Assembly: GCF_000241525.1 (NCBI RefSeq)
Contig: NZ_AHIL01000027.1
Span: 1 to 43,800, forward strand
DNA length: 43,800 nt
Direction of reading: 5' to 3'
DNA from: Comamonas testosteroni ATCC 11996
GTDB taxonomy: Bacteria > Pseudomonadota > Gammaproteobacteria > Burkholderiales > Burkholderiaceae_C
Of this stretch, positions 23,350 to 31,078 are shown piece after piece; position 1 is the stretch's first letter, and every line of letters starts with the position of its first letter. The notes under the pieces are model-generated. The model saw nothing but the letters and a program-made list of their open reading frames with translations. It was not told where the DNA came from and searched no databases. The position numbers were made by a program, and so were the translations under genes.

Positions 23350-24030
23350 ATGAGCCCCACCTACCGTATTGCCCCCTCCATCCTGTCAGCCGACTTCGCC
23401 CGTCTGGGTGAAGAAGTGCGTAATGTCATTGCAGCCGGCGCCGACTGGATCCACTTCGACGTGATGGACAACCATTACGTCCCCAATCTGACCTTCGGCC
23501 CCATGATCTGTCAGGCTTTGAAGCCCCATTCGGTCACACCCGACGGCAAGCCCGTGCCCATCGACGTGCATCTGATGGTGCAGCCCGTGGACGATCTCGC
23601 CACGGCTTTTGCCAAGGCAGGTGCGGACTACATCAGCTTTCACCCCGATGCGTCGCTGCATGTGCACCGCAGTGTTCAAAACATCAAGGCTCACGGCTGC
23701 AAGGCCGGTCTGGTGTTCAATCCCGCCGCGTCGCTGGAGGTGCTGGACTGGATGATCGAAGACATCGATCTGATCCTGCTGATGAGCGTGAACCCCGGCT
23801 TCGGCGGTCAAAGCTTTATTGATAGCACGCTGCGTAAGATCGAAAAGGCCCGCAAGTTGATCGATGCTTCTGGCAAAGACATTCGCCTGGAAGTGGACGG
23901 CGGCATCAAGGAAGCCAATATCCGTGCAGTGGCCGATGCCGGTGCCGACACTTTTGTGGCAGGCAGCGCCATCTTCGGCAAGCCCGATTACAAGGCTGTC
24001 ATCGACACCATGCGCAAGAATCTGGCCTGA
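23350..24030 (+). CDS. rpe: Ribulose-phosphate 3-epimerase
   Basis: A 226-aa TIM-barrel enzyme interconverting ribulose-5-phosphate and xylulose-5-phosphate (pentose phosphate / Calvin cycle). Motifs: [59 protein letters not shown] and [12 protein letters not shown], including the metal-binding His and Asp residues. ATG 23350 is the conserved start; the codon at 23341 is a TTG in frame. No strong Shine-Dalgarno is present. It is followed by gph, as often in Burkholderiales, across a hairpin-rich gap. Confidence 0.97.
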   Translation: MSPTYRIAPSILSADFARLGEEVRNVIAAGADWIHFDVMDNHYVPNLTFGPMICQALKPHSVTPDGKPVPIDVHLMVQPVDDLATAFAKAGADYISFHPDASLHVHRSVQNIKAHGCKAGLVFNPAASLEVLDWMIEDIDLILLMSVNPGFGGQSFIDSTLRKIEKARKLIDASGKDIRLEVDGGIKEANIRAVADAGADTFVAGSAIFGKPDYKAVIDTMRKNLA

Positions 24031-24054
24031 CTCCCGCTTAAGGCGCTGCACAGA

Positions 24055-24118
24055 GGCGGCGAGGCCGCCCAGGCCTGGTTCCCAGCCCTGACTTCGGCTG
24101 CGCTCGATACACGAGCGC
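24055..24118. repeat. Two hairpins downstream of rpe
   Basis: GGCGGC/GCCGCC (24055-24060 / 24064-24069) and GCGCTCG/CGAGCGC (24100-24106 / 24112-24118) are perfect stems with short loops. No T-tract follows either, so they are not classical terminators. They may protect the rpe 3' end or reduce read-through into gph. Confidence 0.45.
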
Positions 24119-24137
24119 GGCTTTGGGAGTCGGGGGA

Positions 24138-24206
24138 TGGATGTTTTAGTTTTTTGGCTGCAAGCCCAATATTGAAAAGCGCATGCAGCTACTGAATTGA
24201 TAGTTG
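24138..24206. repeat. TAGCT-type repeat immediately before gph
   Basis: The complement contains ACTATCAATT, GTAGCTGCATGCGCTT and GGCTTGCAGCCAAAAAACT, matching the pgpA-associated copy (TAGCTGCTTGCGC). It ends two bases before the gph ATG and replaces any normal Shine-Dalgarno. It may influence gph translation. Confidence 0.5.
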
Positions 24207-24207
24207 T

Positions 24208-24891
24208 ATGAAGCTGAATCTGCCCGCTCCCGCCGCCGCTCTGGAACTGGATGCCGTCATGGTCGACCTCGACGGCACGATGGTGAACACGCTGGGCGAC
24301 TTCGCCGAAGCGCTCAACCGCATGCTGGCCGATCTGCAATTGCCGGCTATCAAGCCGCAGATCATCGAGAACATGGTGGGCAAGGGCAGCGAGCATCTGA
24401 TCCGCTCGGTGCTGGCCCATGTGGGGGCTGCGGATATCGACGTCCTGTATCCCCAGGCCTGGCAGCGTTACGAGCACCATTACCTGGCCATCAACGGCCA
24501 GTTCGCCGATGTCTACCCGGGCGTGGCCCAGGGTCTGCATGCCCTGCGCTCCCTGGGCCTGCGCATGGCCTGCCTGACCAACAAGCCCCTGTCCTTTGCC
24601 CAGCCCCTGCTGGCCGCCAAGGGGTTGGACGGCTTTTTCGACTGTGTGTTCGGTGGCGACTCCTTCGCGCGCAAAAAGCCCGACCCCATGCCCCTGGTCG
24701 AGACCTGCAAGGCTCTGGGCAGCGATCCCGCGCGCACGCTGATGGTGGGCGACTCCAGCAACGACGCCCAGGCTGCCCATGCAGCGGGCTGCCCCGTGGT
24801 GTTGATGACCTACGGCTACAACCACGGCCAGCCTATCACGGCGGTCAAGGCCAGGGCTCATCTGGATTCGCTGGCGCAGCTTGTTGCGTGA
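24208..24891 (+). CDS. gph: Phosphoglycolate phosphatase
   Basis: A 227-aa HAD-superfamily phosphatase that hydrolyses 2-phosphoglycolate. The nucleophile motif is VDLDGTMVN (Asp20, Asp22); motif II is CLTNKP, motif III includes KKPDP, and motif IV is MVGDSSNDAQAA. An alpha-helical cap covers about residues 28-95. ATG 24208 fits the family start although the TAGCT repeat leaves no Shine-Dalgarno. The position after rpe is the usual Burkholderiales arrangement; there it commonly precedes trpE, but here the speD-speE fusion and a convergent gene intervene. Confidence 0.94.
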   Translation: MKLNLPAPAAALELDAVMVDLDGTMVNTLGDFAEALNRMLADLQLPAIKPQIIENMVGKGSEHLIRSVLAHVGAADIDVLYPQAWQRYEHHYLAINGQFADVYPGVAQGLHALRSLGLRMACLTNKPLSFAQPLLAAKGLDGFFDCVFGGDSFARKKPDPMPLVETCKALGSDPARTLMVGDSSNDAQAAHAAGCPVVLMTYGYNHGQPITAVKARAHLDSLAQLVA

Positions 24892-24900
24892 TGCTGTGTT

Positions 24901-24937
24901 TTTGTCCGCATATCTGGCATGAAAGAGTGCGGATAAG
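24901..24937. repeat. Imperfect hairpin between gph and the speD-speE fusion
   Basis: TCCGCA (24905-24910) pairs with TGCGGA (24928-24933), extendable to about 10 pairs with two G-T wobbles, around a 17-nt loop. It could end gph transcription or regulate the polyamine gene; there is no T-tract to decide. Confidence 0.35.
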
Positions 24938-25029
24938 CATATTTGCTAGAGTCGGTCGCTTTGTCTGAATCCATGCCGGCTCCTGCATCACTGTGCGGTC
25001 GGCAGAGAACAAAGGGGGACTCACGCCAC

Positions 25030-26295
25030 ATGCACGGACTGCACCTGACTGCCGACCTTTACCAATGCGCAGGCTGCGAGCGCTATATGCTCGATGCCGA
25101 TGCCATCGCCGGGCTTTGCCGCGAACAGACTGCGGCCTCGGGACTGACCCTGGTGGATGACACCTGGGTGAAGTTTCCGCCCTATGAAGGCCAGCCCGGC
25201 GGGGTGACGGGTACGGTTCTGCTGGCGGAGTCTCATCTGGCCATACATACCTGGCCCGAGACGGGCAGTGTCACCATCGACGTCTATGTGTGCAATTTTT
25301 CGGCCGACAACTCGGGCAAGGCCCGCAGGCTGATGGAAGGCGTGATCGACGCTTTTGCGCCCCGAAAGGTGTTGCGCCAGCAATTGATGCGCGGCGACAT
25401 CGGCATGGCGCAGTCGGCGGACCATGATGTGGACCCTGCACCCGGGCCCGAATCCGGCTGGGCCACGGAGCAGCTCACGCCCCATGCGCGCTTTGGTTAC
25501 CGCGCCACGGCGCTGCAGACGCAGCAGACCCCGTATCAGAAGCTGGAGCTGCTGCAGACGCCGCAGTTCGGCAAGGTGCTGCGTCTGGATGATTGCTTCA
25601 TGACCTCCGAGGGCGAGGAGTTTTTCTATCACGAGGCGCTGGTGCACCCGGCCGCCATGGCCCACCCCGCGCCGTGCAAGGCCCTGATTCTGGGAGGCGG
25701 CGATGGCGGAGCCGCCGAGGAGCTGCTCAAGCACCCGAGCATCGAGCGCGTGGTGCTGGCTGAGCTGGATGAGGCTGTGGTGCAGTTCTCGCGCCAGCAT
25801 CTGCAGTCCGTGCATCGGGGCGCGCTCGACGATCCGCGTGTCGAGGTCTGTATAGGCGACGGTCTGGCCTTGATGGATGCAAGCGATGAGCGCTTCGATC
25901 TGGCACTCATGGATTTGACCGACCCTGACACGCCTGCCAGCGCCTTGTATGCACCTGACTCGCTGGCACGCATGAAGCGCGTGCTGGCGCCGGGCGGTGC
26001 GCTGGTGCTGCATCTGGGCAGCCCTGTCTTTCACGGTGCGCAGGTGGCGGAGCTGGTGCGCAGCCTGCATCAGCAGTTTGCCGTGGTGCGCTGCTACGGC
26101 CTCTACATTCCGCTTTACGGCGCTTACTGGGGGCTGGCCCTGGCCTCCGATGAGCTCGATCCGCTGGAGCTGAAGGCGCCGCAGCTGGCCGAACGCCTCA
26201 GGCAGCGCAAAGTGCGGGATCTGCAGTACTACAACGAGCAGGTGCACGGCGCGCTGTTTGCGCTGCCCAACTATTACCGCGAGCTGCTCAAGTGA
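25030..26295 (+). CDS. speDE: Fused S-adenosylmethionine decarboxylase / spermidine synthase
   Basis: A 421-aa two-domain enzyme. Residues 1-115 are a class 1b AdoMet decarboxylase proenzyme: autocleavage is expected between Glu67 and Ser68 in LLAESHLAIHTWPE, giving the pyruvoyl group; His73 and Cys88 (VYVCNF) match the processing and catalytic residues. Residues about 150-421 are an aminopropyltransferase: PYQKLELLQ, EEFFYHEALVHP, the AdoMet-binding LILGGGDGGAAEELL and the catalytic-Asp region LMDLTDPDTP. The two halves together make spermidine from putrescine and AdoMet. Such fusions are known from Delftia. ATG 25030 is chosen as the decarboxylase family start, with a G-rich site upstream. 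Confidence 0.93.
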   Translation: MHGLHLTADLYQCAGCERYMLDADAIAGLCREQTAASGLTLVDDTWVKFPPYEGQPGGVTGTVLLAESHLAIHTWPETGSVTIDVYVCNFSADNSGKARRLMEGVIDAFAPRKVLRQQLMRGDIGMAQSADHDVDPAPGPESGWATEQLTPHARFGYRATALQTQQTPYQKLELLQTPQFGKVLRLDDCFMTSEGEEFFYHEALVHPAAMAHPAPCKALILGGGDGGAAEELLKHPSIERVVLAELDEAVVQFSRQHLQSVHRGALDDPRVEVCIGDGLALMDASDERFDLALMDLTDPDTPASALYAPDSLARMKRVLAPGGALVLHLGSPVFHGAQVAELVRSLHQQFAVVRCYGLYIPLYGAYWGLALASDELDPLELKAPQLAERLRQRKVRDLQYYNEQVHGALFALPNYYRELLK

Positions 26296-26296
26296 T

Positions 26297-26902
26297 TCAT
26301 CCTGCCTCGCCCAGCAGCGCTTTCTTGAGCTGCTGATCGGCGGGCTTGGGGCCCAGCCAGATGCCCAGCAGGGCGTTGAAGAATTCGGGCTCCTTGAAGG
26401 CTTCGCCCTGTGGCTGGCCCTTGACGGTCACGATGGCGCCCTGGCCGGGAAGCCAGTCCACCATGAAGTTCTCGCCCGCGAGCAGCTTTTTGTGCTGGGT
26501 GAAGATTTCGCTCATGCGCATCACCCCCGGAATCAGCTTGGAGAAGGCGGCCCGCTCCATATTGTCTTCCATGCCGCGTGAGAACAGCTTGCCCAGCTCG
26601 GCCGAGTCGATATCGCGCAGCATGGTCACGCTGATGCGCTTGGGCCCGGGCAGGGCAGCGATTTCCTGCAGGCTGCGCGCCGGCTTTTCCAGGTACAGGC
26701 CGGCGGTATAGACCTTGAAAACGGCCTTGTAGCGGGTGCCTGCACCGTTGAGCTGCAGGGCCTGACCCTGCAACTGCAAGCTGGGTGCGTAGTTCACACC
26801 ATGCAACTTGACGGGGTCAGTCGGACGCTCCTGAGCATGGGTGGCGAAGCTGGCAAGCGCAGCGGCCAGCAGCAAAGCCTGTGGCCAACGTAAGCTGGGC
26901 AT
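26297..26902 (-). CDS. Chalcone-isomerase-like exported protein
   Basis: A 201-aa periplasmic protein with a Sec signal peptide ending in ATHAQE, then a chalcone-isomerase-like fold: VNYAPSLQLQGQALQLNGAGTRYKAVFKVYTAGLYLEKPA, KRISVTMLRDIDSAELGKLFSRGMEDN and GAIVTVKGQPQGEAFKEPEFFNALLGIWLG. Bacterial members of this family are not thought to be flavonoid enzymes; fatty-acid binding has been proposed for related folds. ATG 26902 has GAGGAGA upstream. Its stop lies one base from the stop of the convergent speD-speE gene. Confidence 0.88.
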   Translation of the reverse strand: MPSLRWPQALLLAAALASFATHAQERPTDPVKLHGVNYAPSLQLQGQALQLNGAGTRYKAVFKVYTAGLYLEKPARSLQEIAALPGPKRISVTMLRDIDSAELGKLFSRGMEDNMERAAFSKLIPGVMRMSEIFTQHKKLLAGENFMVDWLPGQGAIVTVKGQPQGEAFKEPEFFNALLGIWLGPKPADQQLKKALLGEAG

Positions 26903-27098
26903 GAATGTCTCCTCGTGTTGGTTGTTCCTGGCCTGCTCTGCAGGTGGCCTTGAATTGCGAACGGTCGTGCATATTTGTGTCTGCCAGATTTCGTCGCAAT
27001 AAGGACTGTCCCCAGCATGGGGCTTTGAGATGGGTCTTTCCCTGGGTATCTGGACTGCGGAGAAATTCCGCAGTTCATGCGCTACACTGTCCGGCATC
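26903..27098. other. Intergenic region upstream of the trp leader
   Basis: About 200 bp between the divergent chalcone-isomerase-like gene and the trp leader. It must hold both promoters. No strong -35/-10 pair was found on either strand. A frame continues upstream from the chalcone-isomerase gene, but it lacks a signal and a ribosome site and is unlikely to be coding. Confidence 0.5.
27055..27088 (+). promoter_or_regulatory. Candidate operator and -10 element of the trp operon
   Basis: CTGCGGA/TCCGCAG (27055-27061 / 27067-27073) is a perfect 7-bp inverted repeat. TACACT at 27083-27088 resembles a sigma-70 -10 box and lies 11 bp before the leader ATG. No good -35 hexamer exists at the right distance; the palindrome sits where it would be, which suits activator or repressor binding. 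Weak evidence. Confidence 0.3.
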
Positions 27099-27182
27099 AT
27101 GTTCATTCATCGCACGTTCAATGCAGGTTGTGGAGACCGGGGAGCCTGGCCCTGGCGTAAGCCTGCACATCTGAACTGCTGA
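27099..27182 (+). CDS. trpL: Candidate trp leader peptide (attenuator)
   Basis: A 27-codon frame about 160 bp upstream of trpE. The peptide reads MFIHRTFNAGCGDRG then AWPWRKPAHLNC, with two Trp codons (27147-27149 and 27153-27155) in Trp-Pro-Trp. Trp is rare, so a pair in a short frame in front of trpE is suggestive of ribosome-stalling attenuation. No clear Shine-Dalgarno precedes the ATG; with TACACT as -10 the transcript would start only a few bases upstream. The frame ends just before a strong GC-rich hairpin. Confidence 0.5.
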   Translation: MFIHRTFNAGCGDRGAWPWRKPAHLNC

Positions 27183-27242
27183 AGCACCCGGCACGAGCCC
27201 GGCGTGCACCCCGCGGCCCCATGCATTGCATACTTCGGGCCA
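27147..27242 (+). promoter_or_regulatory. Alternative RNA pairings downstream of the trp leader
   Basis: TGGCCC at 27147-27152, covering the first Trp codon, can pair with GGGCCA at 27237-27242. The same GGGCC can instead pair with GGCCC at 27215-27219. Between them GCAC-CCGG / CCGG-C-GTGC (27184-27207) makes an 8-bp hairpin with one bulge right after the leader stop. These mutually exclusive helices fit an attenuator, but no run of T follows, so the mechanism could be Rho-dependent or translational. Confidence 0.4.
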
Positions 27243-27341
27243 ATTGGAATGAACCGGCGCATCCTCTCTTCAAACGCGTCATCTGCCCTGTAATCCATCC
27301 GTGCAGATGCACCATGCGCCATGACTCCCGGAGCTTCTCCC

Positions 27342-28841
27342 GTGATCACGGAACTGGAATTCAAATCGCTTGCGGCCCAAGGCTATAACCGCATCCCGCT
27401 GCTGATCGAGGCCTTTGCCGACCTCGAAACCCCGCTGTCTCTCTATCTCAAGCTGGCCCATGCCAATGGCGACGGCAAGTACAGCTTCTTGCTGGAATCC
27501 GTCGTCGGCGGCGAGCGCTTCGGCCGCTACAGCTTCATCGGCCTGCCGGCACGCAGCTTTGTGCGCGCCTCGGGCTTCGGTGCCCAGGCCAGGACCGAGG
27601 TTGTGACCGATGGCAAGGTGGTGGAGACTGCCGGCGGCAATCCGCTGGACTTCATCGCGGCCTATCAGCAGCGCTTCAAAGTGGCCGTCACGCCCGGCAT
27701 GCCGCGTTTTTGCGGCGGTCTGGCCGGCTATTTCGGCTATGACGCCGTGCGCTACATCGAGAAAAAGCTTGAAGGCAGCTGCCCGCCCGACAGCCTGGGC
27801 ACGCCCGACATCATGCTGCTGCAGTGCGAAGAGGTCGCCGTCATCGACAACCTCTCGGGCAAGCTCTACCTCATCGTCTACGCCAACCCCGGCGAGGCAG
27901 AGGCCTATACCCGCGCCAAGAAGCGCCTGCGCCAGCTCAAGGACCAGCTGCGCTATTCGGTCAGCGCGCCGCAGATTCGTGCCGGTGAAAGCTATCCCGC
28001 AGAGCGTAGCTTCGACAAGCAGGACTATCTGGATGCCGTGCAAAAGGCCAAGGAGCTGATTGCGGCGGGCGACTTCATGCAGGTGCAGGTGGGCCAGCGC
28101 ATTCACAAGCGTTTCACGGCCTCGCCGCTGTCGCTTTACCGCGCGCTGCGCTCGCTCAACCCCAGCCCCTATATGTACTTCTACCATTTCGGAGATTTCC
28201 ATGTGGTGGGAGCCAGCCCGGAGATCCTGGTGCGCCAGGAGCGCACGCCCGACGGCCAGAAGGTCACGATTCGACCCCTGGCCGGCACCCGTCCGCGCGG
28301 CAATACGGTGGAGGCCGACAAGGCCACCGAGCAGGAGCTGATCGCCGACCCCAAGGAGCGTGCCGAGCATGTGATGCTGATCGATCTGGCGCGCAACGAT
28401 ATCGGCCGCATTGCCAGGACCGGCAGCGTCAAGGTGACCGAAGCCTTTGCCGTGGAACGCTACAGCCATGTCATGCATATCGTGAGTAATGTGGAAGGCA
28501 TCTTGCAGGACGGTATGGACAATATGGATGTCTTCAAGGCCACCTTCCCCGCCGGCACGCTGACGGGCGCGCCCAAGGTGCATGCCATGGAAGTCATCGA
28601 TCGGCTCGAGCCCGGCAAGCGCGGCATCTACGGCGGTGCCTGCGGCTATCTGAGCTTTGCCGGCGACATGGATCTGGCAATTGCGATCCGTACCGGCGTC
28701 ATCAAGGACAACGTGCTTTATGTGCAGGCCGCTGCCGGCGTGGTGGCCGACTCCGTGCCCGAGCTGGAGTGGAGAGAGACCGAGCACAAGGCCCGCGCCT
28801 TGCTGCGCGCCGCAGAACTGGTTGAGGAAGGTCTGGAATGA
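27342..28841 (+). CDS. trpE: Anthranilate synthase component I
   Basis: A 499-aa chorismate-utilising enzyme that makes anthranilate with TrpG. The tryptophan feedback site motif LLES is seen in SFLLESVVGGERFGRYSF. The catalytic C-terminal half has AGDFMQVQVGQR, YMYFYHFGDFHVVGASPEILV, IRPLAGTRPRG, RAEHVMLIDLARNDIGR and AGTLTGAPKVHAMEVI. I choose GTG 27342 because CGGAG lies 8 bases upstream and the protein then begins ITELEFKSL; the in-frame ATG at 27321 has no ribosome site. The ATGA at its end starts a 57-codon frame. Confidence 0.95.
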   Translation: MITELEFKSLAAQGYNRIPLLIEAFADLETPLSLYLKLAHANGDGKYSFLLESVVGGERFGRYSFIGLPARSFVRASGFGAQARTEVVTDGKVVETAGGNPLDFIAAYQQRFKVAVTPGMPRFCGGLAGYFGYDAVRYIEKKLEGSCPPDSLGTPDIMLLQCEEVAVIDNLSGKLYLIVYANPGEAEAYTRAKKRLRQLKDQLRYSVSAPQIRAGESYPAERSFDKQDYLDAVQKAKELIAAGDFMQVQVGQRIHKRFTASPLSLYRALRSLNPSPYMYFYHFGDFHVVGASPEILVRQERTPDGQKVTIRPLAGTRPRGNTVEADKATEQELIADPKERAEHVMLIDLARNDIGRIARTGSVKVTEAFAVERYSHVMHIVSNVEGILQDGMDNMDVFKATFPAGTLTGAPKVHAMEVIDRLEPGKRGIYGGACGYLSFAGDMDLAIAIRTGVIKDNVLYVQAAAGVVADSVPELEWRETEHKARALLRAAELVEEGLE

Positions 28842-29011
28842 AAAACGACTACCCCCTGAGGCGCTGCGCACCTTCCCCCTTGAAGGGGGACGACGGCCTT
28901 TGCTGGGGCAGCCCACGCTGCGGGGCGGCCCTTGCTGGCCGTCTCCTGCAAGGCGCTGCAACAGCTTTGAGTGCAGTGACTGACCTGACACGCGATGGAG
29001 AAATGCAATGA
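28838..29011 (+). CDS. 57-codon repeat-derived frame bridging trpE and the chorismate mutase gene
   Basis: A short open frame with exact ATGA overlaps at both ends: its ATG overlaps the trpE stop and its TGA overlaps the ATG at 29008. GAGGAAGG lies 6 bases before the ATG, an excellent Shine-Dalgarno. The peptide (MKNDYPLRRCAPSPLKG ... RDGEMQ) is Cys/Arg/Gly-rich and is mostly encoded by a GC-rich hairpin repeat, so it probably has no evolved function. It may still be translated, passing ribosomes across the repeat to the next gene. No family recognised. Confidence 0.4.
   Translation: MKNDYPLRRCAPSPLKGDDGLCWGSPRCGAALAGRLLQGAATALSAVTDLTRDGEMQ
28846..28950. repeat. GC-rich hairpin repeat between trpE and chorismate mutase gene (copy 2)
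   Basis: Contains CCCCTGAGGCGCTGCGC, then the near-perfect hairpin TCCCCCTT-G-AAGGGGGA and a GC-rich tail with CTGCGGGGCGGCCCTTGCTGG. The order of words resembles 3681-3772. This kind of CCTGAGGCGCT element is, from memory, common between genes in Comamonadaceae. Confidence 0.6.
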
Positions 29012-29337
29012 ATCGTTCCATTGAGAAGGTGCAGCACTGCACCACCATGGAAGATGTGCGCCGCAATGTGAATGCGCTCGACGATGTGCTGGTGCCGCTG
29101 CTGGTCACCCGCATCGGCTATATGCAGCAGGCAGCACGCATCAAGGAAGACGTGGGCCAGGTGCGCGATGAGGCGCGTATCGAAGCCATCGTCAGTCGCG
29201 TGCGTGAGCGCACGGCGCAGGAGGGCGGCCAGCCCGATGTGATGGAGACCGTCTATCGCGCGCTGATGGAAGCCTGCATCGACTACGAACACCAGGAATT
29301 TGCGCGTCTGCGTGAACCCAAGAAATCAGGGGAGTAA
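29008..29337 (+). CDS. AroQ-type chorismate mutase inside the trp operon
   Basis: A 109-aa all-helical protein of the AroQ/PchB class, converting chorismate to prephenate. Visible family pattern: [30 protein letters not shown], then [19 protein letters not shown], with the Arg, Lys, Asp and Arg residues expected to bind chorismate; a late helix is [17 protein letters not shown]. No signal peptide, so cytosolic. The isochorismate pyruvate-lyase subgroup looks similar and cannot be excluded. GGAG stands 7 bases before the ATG. trpG starts 4 bp after its stop. Placing a prephenate-making enzyme between the two anthranilate synthase subunits is unusual because both use chorismate. Confidence 0.8.
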   Translation: MNRSIEKVQHCTTMEDVRRNVNALDDVLVPLLVTRIGYMQQAARIKEDVGQVRDEARIEAIVSRVRERTAQEGGQPDVMETVYRALMEACIDYEHQEFARLREPKKSGE

Positions 29338-29341
29338 GACC

Positions 29342-29923
29342 ATGAAACTGCTGATGGTCGATAACTACGACAGCTTTACTTACAACATCGTCCAGTACTT
29401 TGGCGAGCTGGGCGCGGAGGTGACCGTGGTGCGCAATGACGAAACCACGGTGGCCGAAGTCGAGGCGCTGATCGCGCGTGAAGGCATCGAGCGGCTGGTG
29501 ATCTCGCCCGGCCCCTGCTCGCCCAACGAGGCGGGCATCTCGGTGGCGGCGATCAAGCATTTCGCAGGCAAGCTGCCGATTTTGGGCGTCTGCCTGGGTC
29601 ACCAGAGCATTGGCGCGGCCTTTGGCGGCGACATCATCCGGGCGGGCCAGCAGATGCACGGCAAGACCAGCGTGATCAGCACCGACCAGAAGGGCGTGTT
29701 TGCCGACTTGCCCAGGCAGTTCACGGTCAACCGCTATCACTCCCTGGTCATAGACCGGAACACGCTGCCCGAATGCCTTGAAATCACGGCGACCAGCGAA
29801 GATGGTGAAATCCAGGGGGTGCGCCACCGCGAGCTGGCCATCGAGGGCGTGCAGTTCCACCCCGAGAGCATTCTGACCGAGCATGGCCATGCCATGTTGA
29901 AGAACTTCCTCGACCAGAAATAA
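29342..29923 (+). CDS. trpG: Anthranilate synthase component II (glutamine amidotransferase)
   Basis: A 193-aa class I glutamine amidotransferase supplying ammonia to TrpE. Motifs: [33 protein letters not shown], the nucleophile Cys84 in [11 protein letters not shown], and the His/Glu pair in [16 protein letters not shown] 29342 is preceded by GGGGAG. No fused phosphoribosyltransferase; trpD follows separately after a 117-bp palindromic repeat gap. Confidence 0.96.
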   Translation: MKLLMVDNYDSFTYNIVQYFGELGAEVTVVRNDETTVAEVEALIAREGIERLVISPGPCSPNEAGISVAAIKHFAGKLPILGVCLGHQSIGAAFGGDIIRAGQQMHGKTSVISTDQKGVFADLPRQFTVNRYHSLVIDRNTLPECLEITATSEDGEIQGVRHRELAIEGVQFHPESILTEHGHAMLKNFLDQK

Positions 29924-29934
29924 CTGTTGATTTA

Positions 29935-30020
29935 TTGATAGCTGTCAGCGTATGTCACTGCTTGATTTCAGAATGAAAACAATAGGAAATCGATTGCTGA
30001 TAAGCGGAGACAGCTATCAA
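29935..30020. repeat. TAGCT-type palindromic repeat between trpG and trpD
   Basis: TTGATAGCTGTC (29935-29946) and GACAGCTATCAA (30009-30020) are exact 12-bp inverted arms around a 62-nt AT-rich loop. The loop shares GATTTCAGAA, AAAACA and GAAAT in order with the element inside tadD. GATTGCTGATAAGCG near the right arm recurs near-identically at 43748-43762. In the trp transcript the arms could form a long hairpin that lowers trpD expression relative to trpG. Confidence 0.7.
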
Positions 30021-30040
30021 AAACATAGAGAGATATTGCA

Positions 30041-31078
30041 ATGATCACTCCCCAGGAAGCGCTGCAGCGAACCATCGAGCATCGTGAAATCTTCCATGAC
30101 GAAATGCTGCACCTGATGCGCATGATCATGCGCGGCGAGCTCTCGCCCGTGATGACGGCCTCCATCATCACCGGCCTGCGCGTGAAGAAGGAAACCATTG
30201 GCGAGATCTCGGCTGCGGCCGAGGTGATGCGCGAGTTCTCCAACAAGGTGAACGTGCACGACAAGAGGAATCTGGTCGATATCGTCGGCACCGGCGGCGA
30301 CGGCGCCAACACCTTCAACATCTCGACTTGCTCGACCTTTGTGATTGCGGCGGCGGGCGGCAAGGTCAGCAAGCATGGCGGGCGCAGCGTCAGCAGCAAG
30401 TCGGGCAGTGCCGATGCCATGGAGGCGCTGGGCGTCAACATCAACCTCAACGCCGCGCAGATCGCCGATTGCATACGCGATGTGGGCATCGGTTTCATGT
30501 TTGCGCCCAACCATCATCCGGCCATGAAGAACGTGGCCCCCGTGCGCAAGGAGCTGGGCGTGCGCACCATCTTCAACATCCTGGGCCCGCTCACCAACCC
30601 GGCATCCGCGCCCAATATCCTGATGGGGGTCTTCCATGAAGACCTGGTCGGCATCCAGGTGCGTGCCTTGCAGCGCCTGGGCGCCGAACATGCGCTGGTT
30701 GTCTACGGCCGCGACGGCCTGGATGAAATCAGCCTGGGCGCGGGCACGCTGGTCGGCGAGCTCAAGGACGGCGTGGTGCGCGAATACGAACTACACCCCG
30801 AGGACTTTGGCCTGCGCATGGCGGGCACGCGCTCGCTCAAGGTCGAGAATCCCGAGGAGTCCAAGGCCATGCTGATGGGCGTGCTGCAGGGTGAGCAAGG
30901 CCCGGCACGCGATATCGTCTGTCTCAACTCCGGCGCCGCCCTCTACGCCGCCAATGTGGCCGGCTCGATCGAAGAGGGGCTGGAGCGTGCGCAACAGGCC
31001 ATCGACAGCGGCGCGGCACTGGCCAAGCTCCAGGAACTGGTGGCCTATTCGCAAAAGCTCGGCCAGGCAGCGGCATGA
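30041..31078 (+). CDS. trpD: Anthranilate phosphoribosyltransferase
   Basis: A 345-aa enzyme joining anthranilate and PRPP, second step of tryptophan synthesis. Motifs: [22 protein letters not shown] (PRPP loop), [57 protein letters not shown] and [13 protein letters not shown]. The ATG comes 20 bp after the repeat arm with an AGAG ribosome site. Its stop overlaps the start of a 53-aa membrane microprotein (ATGA). Confidence 0.97.
   Translation: MITPQEALQRTIEHREIFHDEMLHLMRMIMRGELSPVMTASIITGLRVKKETIGEISAAAEVMREFSNKVNVHDKRNLVDIVGTGGDGANTFNISTCSTFVIAAAGGKVSKHGGRSVSSKSGSADAMEALGVNINLNAAQIADCIRDVGIGFMFAPNHHPAMKNVAPVRKELGVRTIFNILGPLTNPASAPNILMGVFHEDLVGIQVRALQRLGAEHALVVYGRDGLDEISLGAGTLVGELKDGVVREYELHPEDFGLRMAGTRSLKVENPEESKAMLMGVLQGEQGPARDIVCLNSGAALYAANVAGSIEEGLERAQQAIDSGAALAKLQELVAYSQKLGQAAA

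Noticed and set aside
23812..23838. TTTATTGATAGCACGCTGCG in rpe as another TAGCT-type repeat
   Set aside because: It encodes the conserved [10 protein letters not shown] segment of the epimerase, so the similarity is coincidental.
24204..24968. A 254-codon frame overlapping gph in another phase
   Set aside because: gph has all HAD motifs in its own frame; the alternative product is Arg/Gly/Pro-rich noise.
26903..27106. Upstream extension of the chalcone-isomerase-like protein to residue 269
   Set aside because: It would bury the clear signal peptide in mid-protein; GAGGAGA before ATG 26902 fixes the shorter start.
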